Below are positions 41,256-52,388 of a stretch of DNA of 64,000 bases, piece after piece. The first letter of the stretch is position 1. Every line of letters begins with the position of its first letter. This DNA is from Rhizobium sp. Q54 (GTDB lineage: Bacteria > Pseudomonadota > Alphaproteobacteria > ATCC43930 > CGMCC-115725), in NCBI GenBank assembly GCA_945861155.1, contig CAMATN010000002.1, forward strand, positions 1-64,000, read 5' to 3'. The position numbers and the translations under genes were made by a program. The notes below the pieces were generated by a model. That model did not search any database. It was given only the letters and a program-made list of their open reading frames with translations, and was not told the origin of the DNA.

Positions 41256-43908
41256 AGCGAACGAGCAAGAAGCCAACGAGCAAGAGCAGAAGCGGCCTTT
41301 GACCCTGGGCCACGGCGGCACCAGGCTTGAGCTGCGGCGGAACGTCGAAGCCGGGCAGGTCCGCCAGAGCTTTTCGCACGGCCGTTCGAAGACGGTCACG
41401 GTCGAGGTGCGCAAGAAGCGCATGGTGGCGCCGGGCAGTGCGCCGGAGCCCGTCCGCGGCGAGTCGGCGGCGACGCCCACCGTCGCGCGCGGCCAGCCGG
41501 CGGCGCCGGTTGTCGGGCGCATCCAGCCGACGGCGCCGACCGCCGAGCCGGTCCGCCGTCCGGTAACCATGCCCCGCGCGCTGACCGAGGAGGAGCGAGC
41601 CGGCCGCGTGCGCGCCCTCCAGGACGCGCGCAAGCTCGATGACGAGCAGCGCAAGCTGGCCCTCCTGGCCGAAGCCGATCAGCGGCGTGAGCAGGAGGAG
41701 CGCGCCGCTGATGAGGCGCGTCAGCGCGCCGAGGAAGACGCTCGCCGGCGAACCGATGAAGAGGAGAACCGCAAGCGCACCGACGAGGAGACGAAAAAGC
41801 GCGCCGAAGACGAGGAAGCGCGCCGCCGCGAGGAAGAATCGCGCCGCGAAGTCGCCGAACGCGCCGGCAAGGCCGCCGCCGCCAAGGTCGCCGCGCTGAC
41901 CGCCGCCGGCAAGATGGCCGTGCCGGCCGAGGAAGAGGAAGAGCCGGCCACCGCGCTGCGCCCCGGCCGCCGCCCCGAGATCAAGCGTCCGGCCGCCCCG
42001 GTGCGCCGCGACGAGCAGCGTCGACGGGGCAAACTGACCGTGACCCGCGCCCTCGACGACGAGGCTGGCGAGCGCATGCGCAGCCTCGCCTCGGTGCGCC
42101 GCGCCCGCGAGCGCGAGCGCCAGCGGATGCTCCAGCAGGAGCAGACCAAGATCGTGCGCGAGGTGGTCGTTCCCGAGACGATTACGATCCAGGAACTGGC
42201 GAACCGCATGGCTGAGCGCGCCGGGGATGTCATCAAATCATTGATGCGCATGGGCGTGATGGCGACGATCAACCAGGTCATCGACGCCGATACGGCCGAG
42301 TTGATCGTGACCGAATTCGGCCACCGGCTGCGGCGCGTCGCGGAGTCGGATGTCGAGATCGGTCTGCGCGGCGAGGTCGACGAGCCCGAGATGCTGGAGC
42401 CGCGCGCTCCGGTCGTGACCATCATGGGCCATGTCGACCACGGCAAGACATCGCTCCTCGACGCGTTGCGGGCGACCGATGTCGCCGGCGGCGAGGCGGG
42501 CGGCATCACCCAGCATATCGGCGCCTATCGGGTGACGCTCGAAAACGGCAAGCAGGTCACCTTCATCGACACGCCGGGCCATCAGGCCTTTACCGCGATG
42601 CGGGCCCGCGGCGCCAACATCACCGACATCGTCGTCTTGGTGGTCGCCGCCGATGACGGCATCATGGAGCAGACGATCGAGGCGATCCGCCATGCAAGGG
42701 CCGCCAACGTGCCGGTCATCGTCGCGATCAACAAGATGGACCGGGCCGACGCCAAGCCCGAGCGGGTGCGCCAGGAATTGTTGCAGCACGAGCTCGTTGT
42801 CGAAGAACTCGGCGGCGAGGTCCTCGATGTCGAGGTGTCGGCCCTCAAGAAGACCAACCTCGACAAGCTCGTCGAGGCGATCCTGCTACAGGCCGAACTG
42901 CTTGACCTGAGCGCCAACCCGAACCGCGCGGCCGAGGGGGTCGTGATCGAAGCGAAACTCGAACGCGGCCGCGGCCCGGTCGCCACCGTGCTGGTGCAGC
43001 GCGGGACCCTCGAAGTCGGCGACATCTTTGTCGCCGGCGGCGAATGGGGGCGGGTGCGCGCGCTGGTCGACGAGCGCGGCCAGAGCCTGCGCGAGGCCGG
43101 TCCCTCGACCCCGGTCGAGGTGCTCGGCCTCAACGGGTTGCCGCTCGCCGGCGACGATTTCATCGTGGCCGATAACGAGAGCCGGGCCCGTGAGGTCGCC
43201 GATTTCCGCCAGCGGCGCCGGCGCGACGTCGCCGCCGCCACGGGTGGCCGCGGCACTTTGGAGCAGATGTTCTCGAAAATCGCGTCGGGCTCCGCCAAAG
43301 AGCTGCCGATCGTTGTCAAATCCGACGTCCAGGGCTCGCTCGAGGCGATCGTCGGCTCGCTCCAAAAGCTGTCTACCGACGAGGTCGCCGTGCGCGCGCT
43401 GCATTCGGCGGTCGGCGGGATCAACGAAAGCGATGTGATCCTCGCCAAGGCGACCGGCGCGATCATCATCGGGTTCAACGTCCGGGCCAACCCGCAGGCG
43501 CGCGAGCTGGCAACCCGCGACGGCGTCGAGATCCGCTATTACGCGATCATCTACGATCTGATCGACGACGTGCGCAACGCGCTGTCCGGCATGCTGTCGC
43601 CGAGCCTGCGCGAGCGTTTCCTCGGCAACGCGGCGATCCGCGAAGTCTTCAACATCACCAAGGTCGGCAAGGTGGCCGGCTGCATGGTCACCGACGGGAC
43701 GGTACGGCGCGGCGCCAAGGTGCGCCTGTTGCGCGACAATGTCGTCGTGCATGAAGGTGCGCTGAAGACATTGAAGCGCTTCAAGGACGAGGTCCGCGAG
43801 GTCCGCGAGGGCTATGAATGCGGCATGGCCTTCGAGAACTACGAGAACGTTCAGATCGGGGACGTGATCGAGTGCTTCGAGATCGAGGAAGTCACCCGCA
43901 CGCTGTAG
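41248..43908 (+). CDS. infB: Translation initiation factor IF-2
   Basis: A GTPase of about 886 aa that places initiator tRNA on the 30S subunit. It has an alphaproteobacterial N-terminal IF2 domain ([17 protein letters not shown] type, here [20 protein letters not shown]), a long highly charged helical linker, the IF2_N domain ([21 protein letters not shown]), G1 [10 protein letters not shown]3 DTPGH, G4 NKMD and the C-terminal fMet-tRNA domain ending [19 protein letters not shown] 41248 overlaps the ylxR end; ATG 41230 is the alternative. Codons 4-13 are a 15-bp duplication (ANEQE twice, 41257-41286). Confidence 0.97.
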   Translation: MTEANEQEANEQEQKRPLTLGHGGTRLELRRNVEAGQVRQSFSHGRSKTVTVEVRKKRMVAPGSAPEPVRGESAATPTVARGQPAAPVVGRIQPTAPTAEPVRRPVTMPRALTEEERAGRVRALQDARKLDDEQRKLALLAEADQRREQEERAADEARQRAEEDARRRTDEEENRKRTDEETKKRAEDEEARRREEESRREVAERAGKAAAAKVAALTAAGKMAVPAEEEEEPATALRPGRRPEIKRPAAPVRRDEQRRRGKLTVTRALDDEAGERMRSLASVRRARERERQRMLQQEQTKIVREVVVPETITIQELANRMAERAGDVIKSLMRMGVMATINQVIDADTAELIVTEFGHRLRRVAESDVEIGLRGEVDEPEMLEPRAPVVTIMGHVDHGKTSLLDALRATDVAGGEAGGITQHIGAYRVTLENGKQVTFIDTPGHQAFTAMRARGANITDIVVLVVAADDGIMEQTIEAIRHARAANVPVIVAINKMDRADAKPERVRQELLQHELVVEELGGEVLDVEVSALKKTNLDKLVEAILLQAELLDLSANPNRAAEGVVIEAKLERGRGPVATVLVQRGTLEVGDIFVAGGEWGRVRALVDERGQSLREAGPSTPVEVLGLNGLPLAGDDFIVADNESRAREVADFRQRRRRDVAAATGGRGTLEQMFSKIASGSAKELPIVVKSDVQGSLEAIVGSLQKLSTDEVAVRALHSAVGGINESDVILAKATGAIIIGFNVRANPQARELATRDGVEIRYYAIIYDLIDDVRNALSGMLSPSLRERFLGNAAIREVFNITKVGKVAGCMVTDGTVRRGAKVRLLRDNVVVHEGALKTLKRFKDEVREVREGYECGMAFENYENVQIGDVIECFEIEEVTRTL

Positions 43909-43942
43909 GCGCGGCCTCGTCGGCAGGTGTGCTTATAGGCTC

Positions 43943-44422
43943 ATGCGCAAGCGGCGCGATCACGATTACGCGGCGGGGCCGGGGCTGGTTGCTGGGCCAC
44001 GGCCCGTCAGTCAGCGGCAATTGCGGGTCGGCGAAGAGCTGCGCCATGTGCTGGCGCAGCTGTTGCGGCCGGGCGAATTGCGCGACCCGGCCCTGCGCGA
44101 CGCCAATGTCACGGTGACCGAGGTGCGGGTCAGTCCCGATCTGCGCAACGCCACCGCCTTTGTGATGCCGCTCGCCGGCGGCAATGCCGACGAAATCATG
44201 GCCGGGCTGCGGCGCTGCGCGCCTTTCCTGAAGAGCCGGGTCGCGCGCACGGTCGAATTGCGGCAGGCGCCGAACATCAAATTCGCCTTCGACGACGCGT
44301 TCGACAATGCCGCGCGGATTTCGGCCCTGCTCGCCAGACCGGAGGTCGAGCGCGATCTCGGTCCTGCTGATCCCGGTTCGGCTCCGGCGGCCGATCCGGA
44401 GCCCGATGACCCGGCCGGATGA
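43943..44422 (+). CDS. rbfA: Ribosome-binding factor A
   Basis: A 159-aa KH-fold 30S maturation factor. The family pattern is QRQLRVGEELRHVLAQLL, VTVTEVRVSPDLRNATAFVMPL and LKSRVARTVELRQAPNIKFAFDDAFD. It lies 34 bases after infB, and its last 17 bases overlap truB. Standard position in the nusA operon. Confidence 0.95.
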   Translation: MRKRRDHDYAAGPGLVAGPRPVSQRQLRVGEELRHVLAQLLRPGELRDPALRDANVTVTEVRVSPDLRNATAFVMPLAGGNADEIMAGLRRCAPFLKSRVARTVELRQAPNIKFAFDDAFDNAARISALLARPEVERDLGPADPGSAPAADPEPDDPAG

Positions 44423-45320
44423 CGCGGGGCCGCACGGCTGGCTGGTCATCGACAAGCCCTATGGGATGAGTTCGGCCCGGGCGGTCGCCCTGATCAAGCG
44501 CAGCACCGGGGCAAAGACCGGCCATGCCGGCACCCTTGACCCGCTCGCGACCGGGGTATTGCCGCTGGCCTTGGGCGAAGCGACCAAAACAGTGCAATTC
44601 GCCACCGCCGGGCGCAAGCGCTACCGCTTTCGGGTCTGCTGGGGCGCGGCGCGCGACACGCTTGACCGCGAGGGCGCGATCATTGCCGAAACCGGCGTTC
44701 GCCCCGATGCGGCGGCGATCCGGGCGGCGCTGCCCGCTTTCATTGGCACGATACTGCAACGGCCGCCGGCCTATTCGGCGATCAAGATCGCCGGGCGGCG
44801 GGCTTATGCGTTGGCCCGCGCCGGAAGCCCACCCGAAATGGCCACCCGCCCGATCGAGATCGCCGAACTCAGGCTGCTCGCGACGCCGGACCCGGACCAC
44901 GCCGATTTCGAGGCCGTTGTCGGCGCGGGCGCCTATATCCGCTCGCTCGCCCGCGACCTGGCGGAGGCGCTCGGCACCCTCGGCCATATCGCCGAATTGC
45001 GCCGGCTGGCGGTCGGTCGCTTCAGCGAAGCCCAGGCGATTTCGCTGGATTGCGCGGTGGCGCTTGGGCATAGTCTGGCCGCTTCCGAGCATCTGTTGCC
45101 GATCGAGACGGCGCTGGACGACATCCCGGCGCTCGCCTTATCGGCAGAAGAAGCGGCCCGGCTGCGCCATGGTCAGCGGGTCGCGCCGCGCGATGCGGGC
45201 GAGCGTCTCGATCATATCGAGGATGGCGCGCTGGTTGGCGCGCGGCACGACCGGCTGCTTGTTGCTCTGGCGCGGTTCGAGGGTGGAAGTCTTCGGCCGG
45301 TTCGAATCATCAATCGTTGA
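44406..45320 (+). CDS. truB: tRNA pseudouridine-55 synthase TruB
   Basis: A 304-aa pseudouridine synthase acting on U55 of tRNA. It has GWLVIDKPYGMSSARAV, the catalytic Asp motif GHAGTLDPLATGVLPLALGEATK, and QRPPAYSAIKIAGRRAYALAR. The start is ATG 44406, which overlaps rbfA; the longer track start is inside rbfA. A C-terminal PUA-like segment is present. Confidence 0.96.
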   Translation: MTRPDDAGPHGWLVIDKPYGMSSARAVALIKRSTGAKTGHAGTLDPLATGVLPLALGEATKTVQFATAGRKRYRFRVCWGAARDTLDREGAIIAETGVRPDAAAIRAALPAFIGTILQRPPAYSAIKIAGRRAYALARAGSPPEMATRPIEIAELRLLATPDPDHADFEAVVGAGAYIRSLARDLAEALGTLGHIAELRRLAVGRFSEAQAISLDCAVALGHSLAASEHLLPIETALDDIPALALSAEEAARLRHGQRVAPRDAGERLDHIEDGALVGARHDRLLVALARFEGGSLRPVRIINR

Positions 45321-45332
45321 AGGGACAACCCG

Positions 45333-45602
45333 ATGTCGATTACTCCCGAGCGCAAGCAGGCGGTTATTGGCGAATATGCCGTCAAAACCGGCGATACCGG
45401 ATCGCCGGAGGTCCAGGTCGCGATCCTGTCCGAGCGCATCCGCAATCTGACCGACCACCTCGGCACGCATAAAAAGGATTTTCACTCGCGCCGCGGCTTG
45501 TTGGTCATGGTCGGCCTGCGCCGCCGCCTCCTCGATTACCTGAAGCGATCGGATTCGAGCCGCTACACGACCCTGATCGGTCGTCTCGGCCTGCGCCGCT
45601 GA
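45333..45602 (+). CDS. rpsO: 30S ribosomal protein S15
   Basis: An 89-aa ribosomal protein of standard length. It shows the S15 pattern [47 protein letters not shown] and a C-terminal [12 protein letters not shown]. It binds 16S rRNA helix 22 and starts assembly of the central domain. It is followed by pnp, the conserved rpsO-pnp pair. Confidence 0.98.
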   Translation: MSITPERKQAVIGEYAVKTGDTGSPEVQVAILSERIRNLTDHLGTHKKDFHSRRGLLVMVGLRRRLLDYLKRSDSSRYTTLIGRLGLRR

Positions 45603-45613
45603 CCTCCCGGTGA

Positions 45614-45639
45614 GTGACAGGGGCCGGTGACAGGGGCCG
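45614..45639. repeat. Exact 13-bp tandem duplication after rpsO
   Basis: GTGACAGGGGCCG occurs at 45614-45626 and 45627-45639 without mismatch in the rpsO-pnp spacer. A palindromic CGGCCG-AATGCGA-CGGCCG hairpin (45646-45664) follows, without a T-run. Confidence 0.92.
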
Positions 45640-45683
45640 CGCTCCCGGCCGAATGCGACGGCCGGATTGCGGCCGGCGCAAAA

Positions 45684-45775
45684 ATCGCCATATGCGTGGC
45701 GATATGATGTCAACACGATATCGCGGCGCTGTACGCCGCGGGCCAGCGCTCCGGAGGATGGCCTCCGGCGGCGCT
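45684..45775 (+). promoter_or_regulatory. Series of stable hairpins in the pnp leader
   Basis: Three consecutive stem-loops are visible: ATCGCC-N8-GGCGAT (45684-45703); CGCGGCG-CTGTA-CGCCGCG (45722-45740); and a long one in which AGCGC and CCGGAGG pair with CCTCCGG and GCGCT around ATGG (45745-45775). They lie just before the pnp ribosome-binding site. In enterobacteria, RNase III cleaves a pnp leader hairpin and PNPase then represses its own mRNA; a similar mechanism here is inference. Confidence 0.6.
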
Positions 45776-45801
45776 GTCGGTCTGTTTGGAAGGAAGAACG
45801 G

Positions 45802-47940
<2,139 letters not shown>

Positions 47941-47974
47941 CCGCGCGGCGCGGAGCCGGTCGGGAGGCGCTCGC

Positions 47975-48778
47975 TTGCCCGCTGCGCCCTCGCCGCTCGC
48001 CGCTCGCCTGGCGATGGTCATCGGCCATCGCGGCGCCGCGGCGCGGGCCCCGGAAAACACGATGGCCGGGTTGCGACGGGCCAAGGCGCTCGGTTGTGCC
48101 TGGGTCGAGTTCGACGTCCGGCTGACCGCCGACGGGATGCCCGTCTTGTGTCACGATTCGCGGCTCGATCGCACGACCAGCGGCAGCGGGCGGGTGTCCG
48201 ACCAGACCGCGGCGGCGGTCCGGCGCTGCGATGCCGGGACATGGTTCGCCCCGGCCTTTGCCGGCGAGAAGGTGCCAACCCTCGACGAGGCGCTGGCGCT
48301 GGCGGCCGACCTCGACCTCGGCGCCAATATCGAGATCAAATCCGATCGCGGCCGCGAATACGCCACCGCGGCGGCAGTGGCCGGGGCGGTTGCGCGGTTG
48401 CGCGACCGCATCCCGTCTTTCGCGGCACCGGCCCTGCTGGTGTCGAGCTTTCTGTACCCCGCGCTCGCCGCCTTGCAGCATCTGGCGCCGCAGGTGCCGC
48501 GCGGGGTTCTGTTCCGGCTGGTGCCGCGCGGCTGGGCGCAGATCGCGCGGCGGCTTGGCGTCGTGATGATCGGCGCCGACCATCGCCGCTTGCGCCCGCG
48601 TCGCATCGCCGCGATCCGCGCCGCCGGCTACGAACTGGCGGCCTTTACCGTCAATGATCCGGCGCGGGCTCGTCGGCTGTTTGCCTGGGGCGTTACTTCC
48701 GTCTTCTCAGACGCGCCGGATACACTTATTAAGGTTAACGCGGCGTACGGCGCGGCGCGGCAGGGAGCGATTCGGTGA
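47975..48778 (+). CDS. Glycerophosphodiester phosphodiesterase family protein
   Basis: A 267-aa GDPD-fold enzyme. It has IGHRGAAARAPENTMAGLRRA, EFDVRLTADGMPVLCHDSRLDRTT and the C-terminal FTVNDPARARRLFAWGVTSVFSDAPD. The metal ligands (the HR pair, the E and D of EFDV, and the H of CHD) are all visible. No signal peptide, so it is probably cytoplasmic, acting on glycerophosphodiesters. The start is TTG 47975, with GGGAGG at good spacing. Confidence 0.9.
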   Translation: MPAAPSPLAARLAMVIGHRGAAARAPENTMAGLRRAKALGCAWVEFDVRLTADGMPVLCHDSRLDRTTSGSGRVSDQTAAAVRRCDAGTWFAPAFAGEKVPTLDEALALAADLDLGANIEIKSDRGREYATAAAVAGAVARLRDRIPSFAAPALLVSSFLYPALAALQHLAPQVPRGVLFRLVPRGWAQIARRLGVVMIGADHRRLRPRRIAAIRAAGYELAAFTVNDPARARRLFAWGVTSVFSDAPDTLIKVNAAYGAARQGAIR

Positions 48779-50172
48779 AGCCGCTCAATCCGATTGTGGT
48801 TTCTGGCGTCGAGGTGCTGCCGCTCGTCGAGGGCGGCAAGGGCATTTCGATTTCGAATGGCGAGAGTTCGGGCGCGTGGGCCGCCTCGGGCGCGGTCGGC
48901 ACGTTTTCGGGCGTCAATGCGGACAGCTACAACGAAGCGGGCGAATTGATCCCGCAGGTCTATTTCGGCCGCACAAGGCGCGAGCGCCACGAGGAACTCG
49001 TCGCCTATGCGATCGACGGGGGCATTCAGCAGGCGCGCGTCGCCTATGAGCGCTCGAACGGCCAGGGCCGCGTCCACATGAACGTGCTGTGGGAAATGGC
49101 GGCGGCCGAGCGGGTATTGCACGGCGTGCTCGAAGGGGCGCGCGGGATGATCCACGGCGTCACCTGCGGCGCCGGCATGCCCTACCGGATCGCCGAGATC
49201 TCGGCCAGCTACGGCGTCTATTATTATCCGATCGTGTCGTCCGCCCGCGCCTTTCGGGCGCTATGGAAGCGGGCCTATCACAAATTTTGCGACTGGCTGG
49301 GCGGCGTCGTCTACGAGGATCCATGGCTCGCCGGGGGTCACAACGGCCTGACCAACAGCGAGGACCCCGAGCGGCCGGAGCCGGCCTATCCGCGGGTGCG
49401 CGAGCTGCGCACCCTGATGAGCGAATTCGGCTTGCACCAAACGCCGATCTTCATGGCCGGCGGGGTCTGGCGCCTGCACGACTGGGCCGATTGGATCGAC
49501 AATCCCGAGCTCGGCCCGGTTGCCTTCCAGTTCGGGACGCGGCCGTTGCTGACCCGCGAAAGCCCGATTTCGGACGCCTGGAAGCGCCGGCTCCTGACCC
49601 TTCAAGAGGGCGATGTCCTGCTCAATCGGTTCAGCCCGACCGGGTTCTATTCCTCCGCGGTCCACAACGATTTTCTGAAAGAGTTGCAGCAGCGTTCCGA
49701 GCATCAGGTCGCCTATACGGTCGAGCCGATCGGCGAGCATGTCGCGCCGTTCAATGTCGGGGCGCGCGGCCGCCTGGTCTATCTGACCTCGCACGATCGC
49801 GATTCGGCGCGGCGCTGGGTCGCCGACGGCTTTACCGAGGCGCTGCGCACCCCGGATTCGACGCTGATCCTGGTCACCCCGGCCAAGGCGCTCGAAATCC
49901 ACACCGACCAGATCAACTGCATGGGTTGCCTGAGCGCCTGCCAGTTCTCGAACTGGGCGCAGAACGAAAATGCCACGACCGGCAAAAAAGCGGACCCGCG
50001 CAGTTATTGCATTCAAAAGACGCTCCAGGCGATCCGCCACTCCGACGATGTCGAATTCCAGTTGATGTTCGCCGGGCACAACGCCTATCGCTTCGCCTCC
50101 GACCCGTTTTACGCGAACGGATACGTGCCTAGCGTCAAAGAATTGGTCGACCGGCTGCAAACCGGCGATTGA
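48775..50172 (+). CDS. Nitronate monooxygenase-like NAD(P)H-dependent flavin oxidoreductase
   Basis: A 465-aa protein of the 2-nitropropane dioxygenase/NMO-type TIM-barrel flavoprotein superfamily, with GISISNGESSGAWAASGAVGTFSG near the N-terminus, GMIHGVTCGAGMPYRIAEIS and IFMAGGVWRLHDWADWI. The C-terminal third, beyond the barrel, has a cysteine cluster CMGCLSACQFSNW that may bind a metal or cluster. GTG 48775 overlaps the GDPD stop. It is long for the family and the substrate is unknown. Confidence 0.8.
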   Translation: MKPLNPIVVSGVEVLPLVEGGKGISISNGESSGAWAASGAVGTFSGVNADSYNEAGELIPQVYFGRTRRERHEELVAYAIDGGIQQARVAYERSNGQGRVHMNVLWEMAAAERVLHGVLEGARGMIHGVTCGAGMPYRIAEISASYGVYYYPIVSSARAFRALWKRAYHKFCDWLGGVVYEDPWLAGGHNGLTNSEDPERPEPAYPRVRELRTLMSEFGLHQTPIFMAGGVWRLHDWADWIDNPELGPVAFQFGTRPLLTRESPISDAWKRRLLTLQEGDVLLNRFSPTGFYSSAVHNDFLKELQQRSEHQVAYTVEPIGEHVAPFNVGARGRLVYLTSHDRDSARRWVADGFTEALRTPDSTLILVTPAKALEIHTDQINCMGCLSACQFSNWAQNENATTGKKADPRSYCIQKTLQAIRHSDDVEFQLMFAGHNAYRFASDPFYANGYVPSVKELVDRLQTGD

Positions 50173-50213
50173 TCCGATTTTCCCTAATGCAGCTCTTCTT
50201 GATACGGCGTACT

Positions 50214-50241
50214 TTGTTTTCGCCAGCACCGCGCTTATATC
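50214..50241 (+). promoter_or_regulatory. irr promoter, probably giving a leaderless mRNA
   Basis: TTGTTT (50214-50219), a 16-base spacer and TATATC (50236-50241) form a promoter. The ATG of the next gene is at 50248, about where transcription would begin, and no Shine-Dalgarno precedes it. This suggests leaderless translation. Confidence 0.5.
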
Positions 50242-50247
50242 TGCGTC

Positions 50248-50670
50248 ATGGAATTGACGCCGTCCTGTCCTGACCTCCTCGGGCGCCTGCGCGCGGTGGG
50301 TCTGCGGCCCACGCGCCAGCGGCTCGCGCTCGCCCGGCTGCTGTTCGACGCCGGCGACCGGCATGTCACCGCCGAGCATTTGCACGGACAGGCGCTGGCC
50401 AGCGCGATCCGGGTGTCGCTCGCGACGGTCTACAATACGCTGCATCAATTCACCGCCGCCGGGCTGCTGCGCGAGGTCGTGGTCGAGCCGGGGCGCTCGT
50501 ATTTCGATACCAACATCGACGACCACCACCATTTCTTTTGCGAATCGATCGGCACGCTGCAGGACATACCGGGTCAAGGCGTGGTGGTCAGCGGACTCCC
50601 GCTTCCTCCCCCCGGCACCGAGATCCGCCGGGTAGAGGTCATCGTTCGCATTGGGCCGGAAAGCCGCTGA
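50248..50670 (+). CDS. irr: Irr-type Fur-family iron response regulator
   Basis: A 140-aa Fur-superfamily protein with the Irr features. The winged helix contains LRPTRQRLALARLLF and RVSLATVYNTLHQFTAAGLL, and the triple histidine DDHHHFF (93-95) is the heme-binding signature of Irr. A Cys-Pro pair at residues 7-8 (SCPDL) has the form of the N-terminal heme regulatory motif known from rhizobial Irr. In rhizobia Irr represses or activates iron genes through ICE boxes and is destabilised by heme. Two ICE-like sites occur downstream in this window. Confidence 0.9.
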   Translation: MELTPSCPDLLGRLRAVGLRPTRQRLALARLLFDAGDRHVTAEHLHGQALASAIRVSLATVYNTLHQFTAAGLLREVVVEPGRSYFDTNIDDHHHFFCESIGTLQDIPGQGVVVSGLPLPPPGTEIRRVEVIVRIGPESR

Positions 50671-50695
50671 TCGCGGCGTTCAACTACCTCCGTAG

Positions 50696-50744
50696 TTTGG
50701 AACTTTTCTGATCTGTTGACTCAGGTCTCCGGCTGATCCTAAAT
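50696..50744 (+). promoter_or_regulatory. Irr-box-like site and promoter of the DUF1800 operon
   Basis: TTTGGA-ACTTT-TCTGAT (50696-50712) resembles the 17-bp Irr/ICE palindrome (TTTAGA-N5-TCTAAA form). Three bases later comes TTGACT (50716-50721), with CTAAAT at 17-base spacing as a weak -10. The same order and spacing recur at 54989. Transcription from here would give a leader of about 200 bases to the ATG at 50950. That leader carries a 13-bp tandem duplication (GCGCAACACGA, 50895 and 50908) and no other feature I recognise. Confidence 0.6.
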
Positions 50745-50949
50745 CTGTCGATCGTAGCGGCTCGGCCGGGTTCCGCGACCACCCGTTCCCAAAAGCGTTG
50801 GGGGACGGATAGCGTGTTCGGAGAATCGACAGGCCGAAGCGCTAGCCGGGAATGATTTTGGCGAGGCGGAAGACGGTCACTATCGGCATCGATTGCGCAA
50901 CACGACCGCGCAACACGATGCCTCATCATTAATCGGAGGAGGCCCGAGG

Positions 50950-52356
50950 ATGGCACACCAAGACGACATCGCTCTGATGGCACACCTGATGCGACGTGCG
51001 GGCTTCGGAGCAGGCCGCGACGAACTCGAAGCGCGCGTGGCCAAGGGCTACGAGGCTACGGTTGAGGAATTGCTGCACCGTGAGGCGCAGCCCCCGGTCG
51101 ATGCCTATACGCTGCTGCGCTATCAGCCGGCGTCATTGTTGCCGGGCGGACAGCCGCCAATGGGCAACCTCAATTGGATGTACTACCTGGTCAACACCAA
51201 GCGGCCGCTCGAAGAGAAGACGGCCCTGTTCTGGCACCATGTCTTTGCCACCGGTAATTCGAAGGTGGACAATTACGATCAGCTGCTGGAGCAGATTGAA
51301 ATCTTCCGGCAGCGCGGCCTGGGCAGTTATCGCGATCTGCTGCTCGAGATGGCCAAAAACCCGACGATGATTTTCTGGCTGGACAACAACCAGAACCACG
51401 GCAAGGCGGTCAACGAGAACTGGGGCCGCGAGCTGCTCGAACTGTTCAGCCTGGGCGCCGGCAACTACACCGAGAAGGATGTGCGGGAATCGTCCCGCGC
51501 CTTCACCGGCTGGACCTTCGAGACCAAGATCCCGCGCGCACCTTATGGCCGGTTTCCCTGGAAGTTTGAGTATCGCCCCGAAGATCACGATGACGGCGAG
51601 AAAGAATTCCTCGGGCATAAGGGCCGGTTCAACGGCGAGGACATCATCAACATCATCGTGCAGCAGCCGGCTTGCGCTCGCTTCATCTGCCGGCACCTGT
51701 ACAATTTCTTCGTCGCCGATGAGGCTCAGGTGCCTGCCTGGCCGATTGAGCAGCCGCGCGACCCGAAGGCGATCGACACCCTCGCGGGAACCTTCAAGGA
51801 CTCGAATTTCGACATGACCGCCACGCTGCGGGTGTTGTTCAATTCGGATTTCTTCAAGAACGCCCGCTTCCAGCACATGAAATCGCCCGCCGAGGTGGTG
51901 GTCGGCACACTCCGGCTGGTCGGTGGCCATGAGCTCCCGCGACCGGGGTACGGCGAGCTGTCGATGAACACCGCCTATATGGGTCAAGATCTGCTCAACC
52001 CGCCATCGGTGGAAGGGTGGCACACCGGTAAGGAATGGATCAACAGCGGCTCGTTGATGGCCCGCGTCAACTTCTGCGCCGAAAAAATCGGCGATCCGGC
52101 GTTGCCCGGGGTTCGCGCCATCATCAACCGGCTGAAGGCGAAAGGCACGCTGAGCCCGGATCAGTTGGTCGATGGGTGCCTTGACCTGCTGGGCCCGGTG
52201 GAAATCGGTGCCGACACCAGGAAGGAGCTGGCCGCGCAGGCCACCGCGTGGGGCCAGACCAGCTGGGATAACGACAGCAATGCCAAGCTCGCCGACCTGC
52301 ACACCAGCCAGATGCTGCAATTGATCGTCGCGACGAGAGAGTATCAGTTCGCGTAA
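50950..52356 (+). CDS. DUF1800 family protein without signal peptide
   Basis: A 468-aa DUF1800 protein. Characteristic stretches are HLMRRAGFGAGRDELEARVAKGYE, LFWHHVFATGNSKV, MIFWLDNNQNHGKAVNENWGRELLELFSLGAGNYTEKDV, SRAFTGWTF and PPSVEGWHTGKEWINSGSLMAR. DUF1800 has no established function and usually pairs with DUF1501, as here. Most DUF1800 proteins I know carry export signals; this N-terminus (MAHQDDIALMAHL) does not. ATG 50950 follows GGAGGAGG. Third-position bias looks weaker than in neighbouring housekeeping genes. Confidence 0.88.
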   Translation: MAHQDDIALMAHLMRRAGFGAGRDELEARVAKGYEATVEELLHREAQPPVDAYTLLRYQPASLLPGGQPPMGNLNWMYYLVNTKRPLEEKTALFWHHVFATGNSKVDNYDQLLEQIEIFRQRGLGSYRDLLLEMAKNPTMIFWLDNNQNHGKAVNENWGRELLELFSLGAGNYTEKDVRESSRAFTGWTFETKIPRAPYGRFPWKFEYRPEDHDDGEKEFLGHKGRFNGEDIINIIVQQPACARFICRHLYNFFVADEAQVPAWPIEQPRDPKAIDTLAGTFKDSNFDMTATLRVLFNSDFFKNARFQHMKSPAEVVVGTLRLVGGHELPRPGYGELSMNTAYMGQDLLNPPSVEGWHTGKEWINSGSLMARVNFCAEKIGDPALPGVRAIINRLKAKGTLSPDQLVDGCLDLLGPVEIGADTRKELAAQATAWGQTSWDNDSNAKLADLHTSQMLQLIVATREYQFA

Positions 52357-52388
52357 CAACTGACACTCATCAGACAAGGAGGAATACG

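Noticed and set aside
43790-43815. Short 9-bp repeat in infB (EVREVREG) as another tandem duplication
   Set aside because: The segment matches the conserved IF-2 sequence, so it is not evidence for the duplication process.
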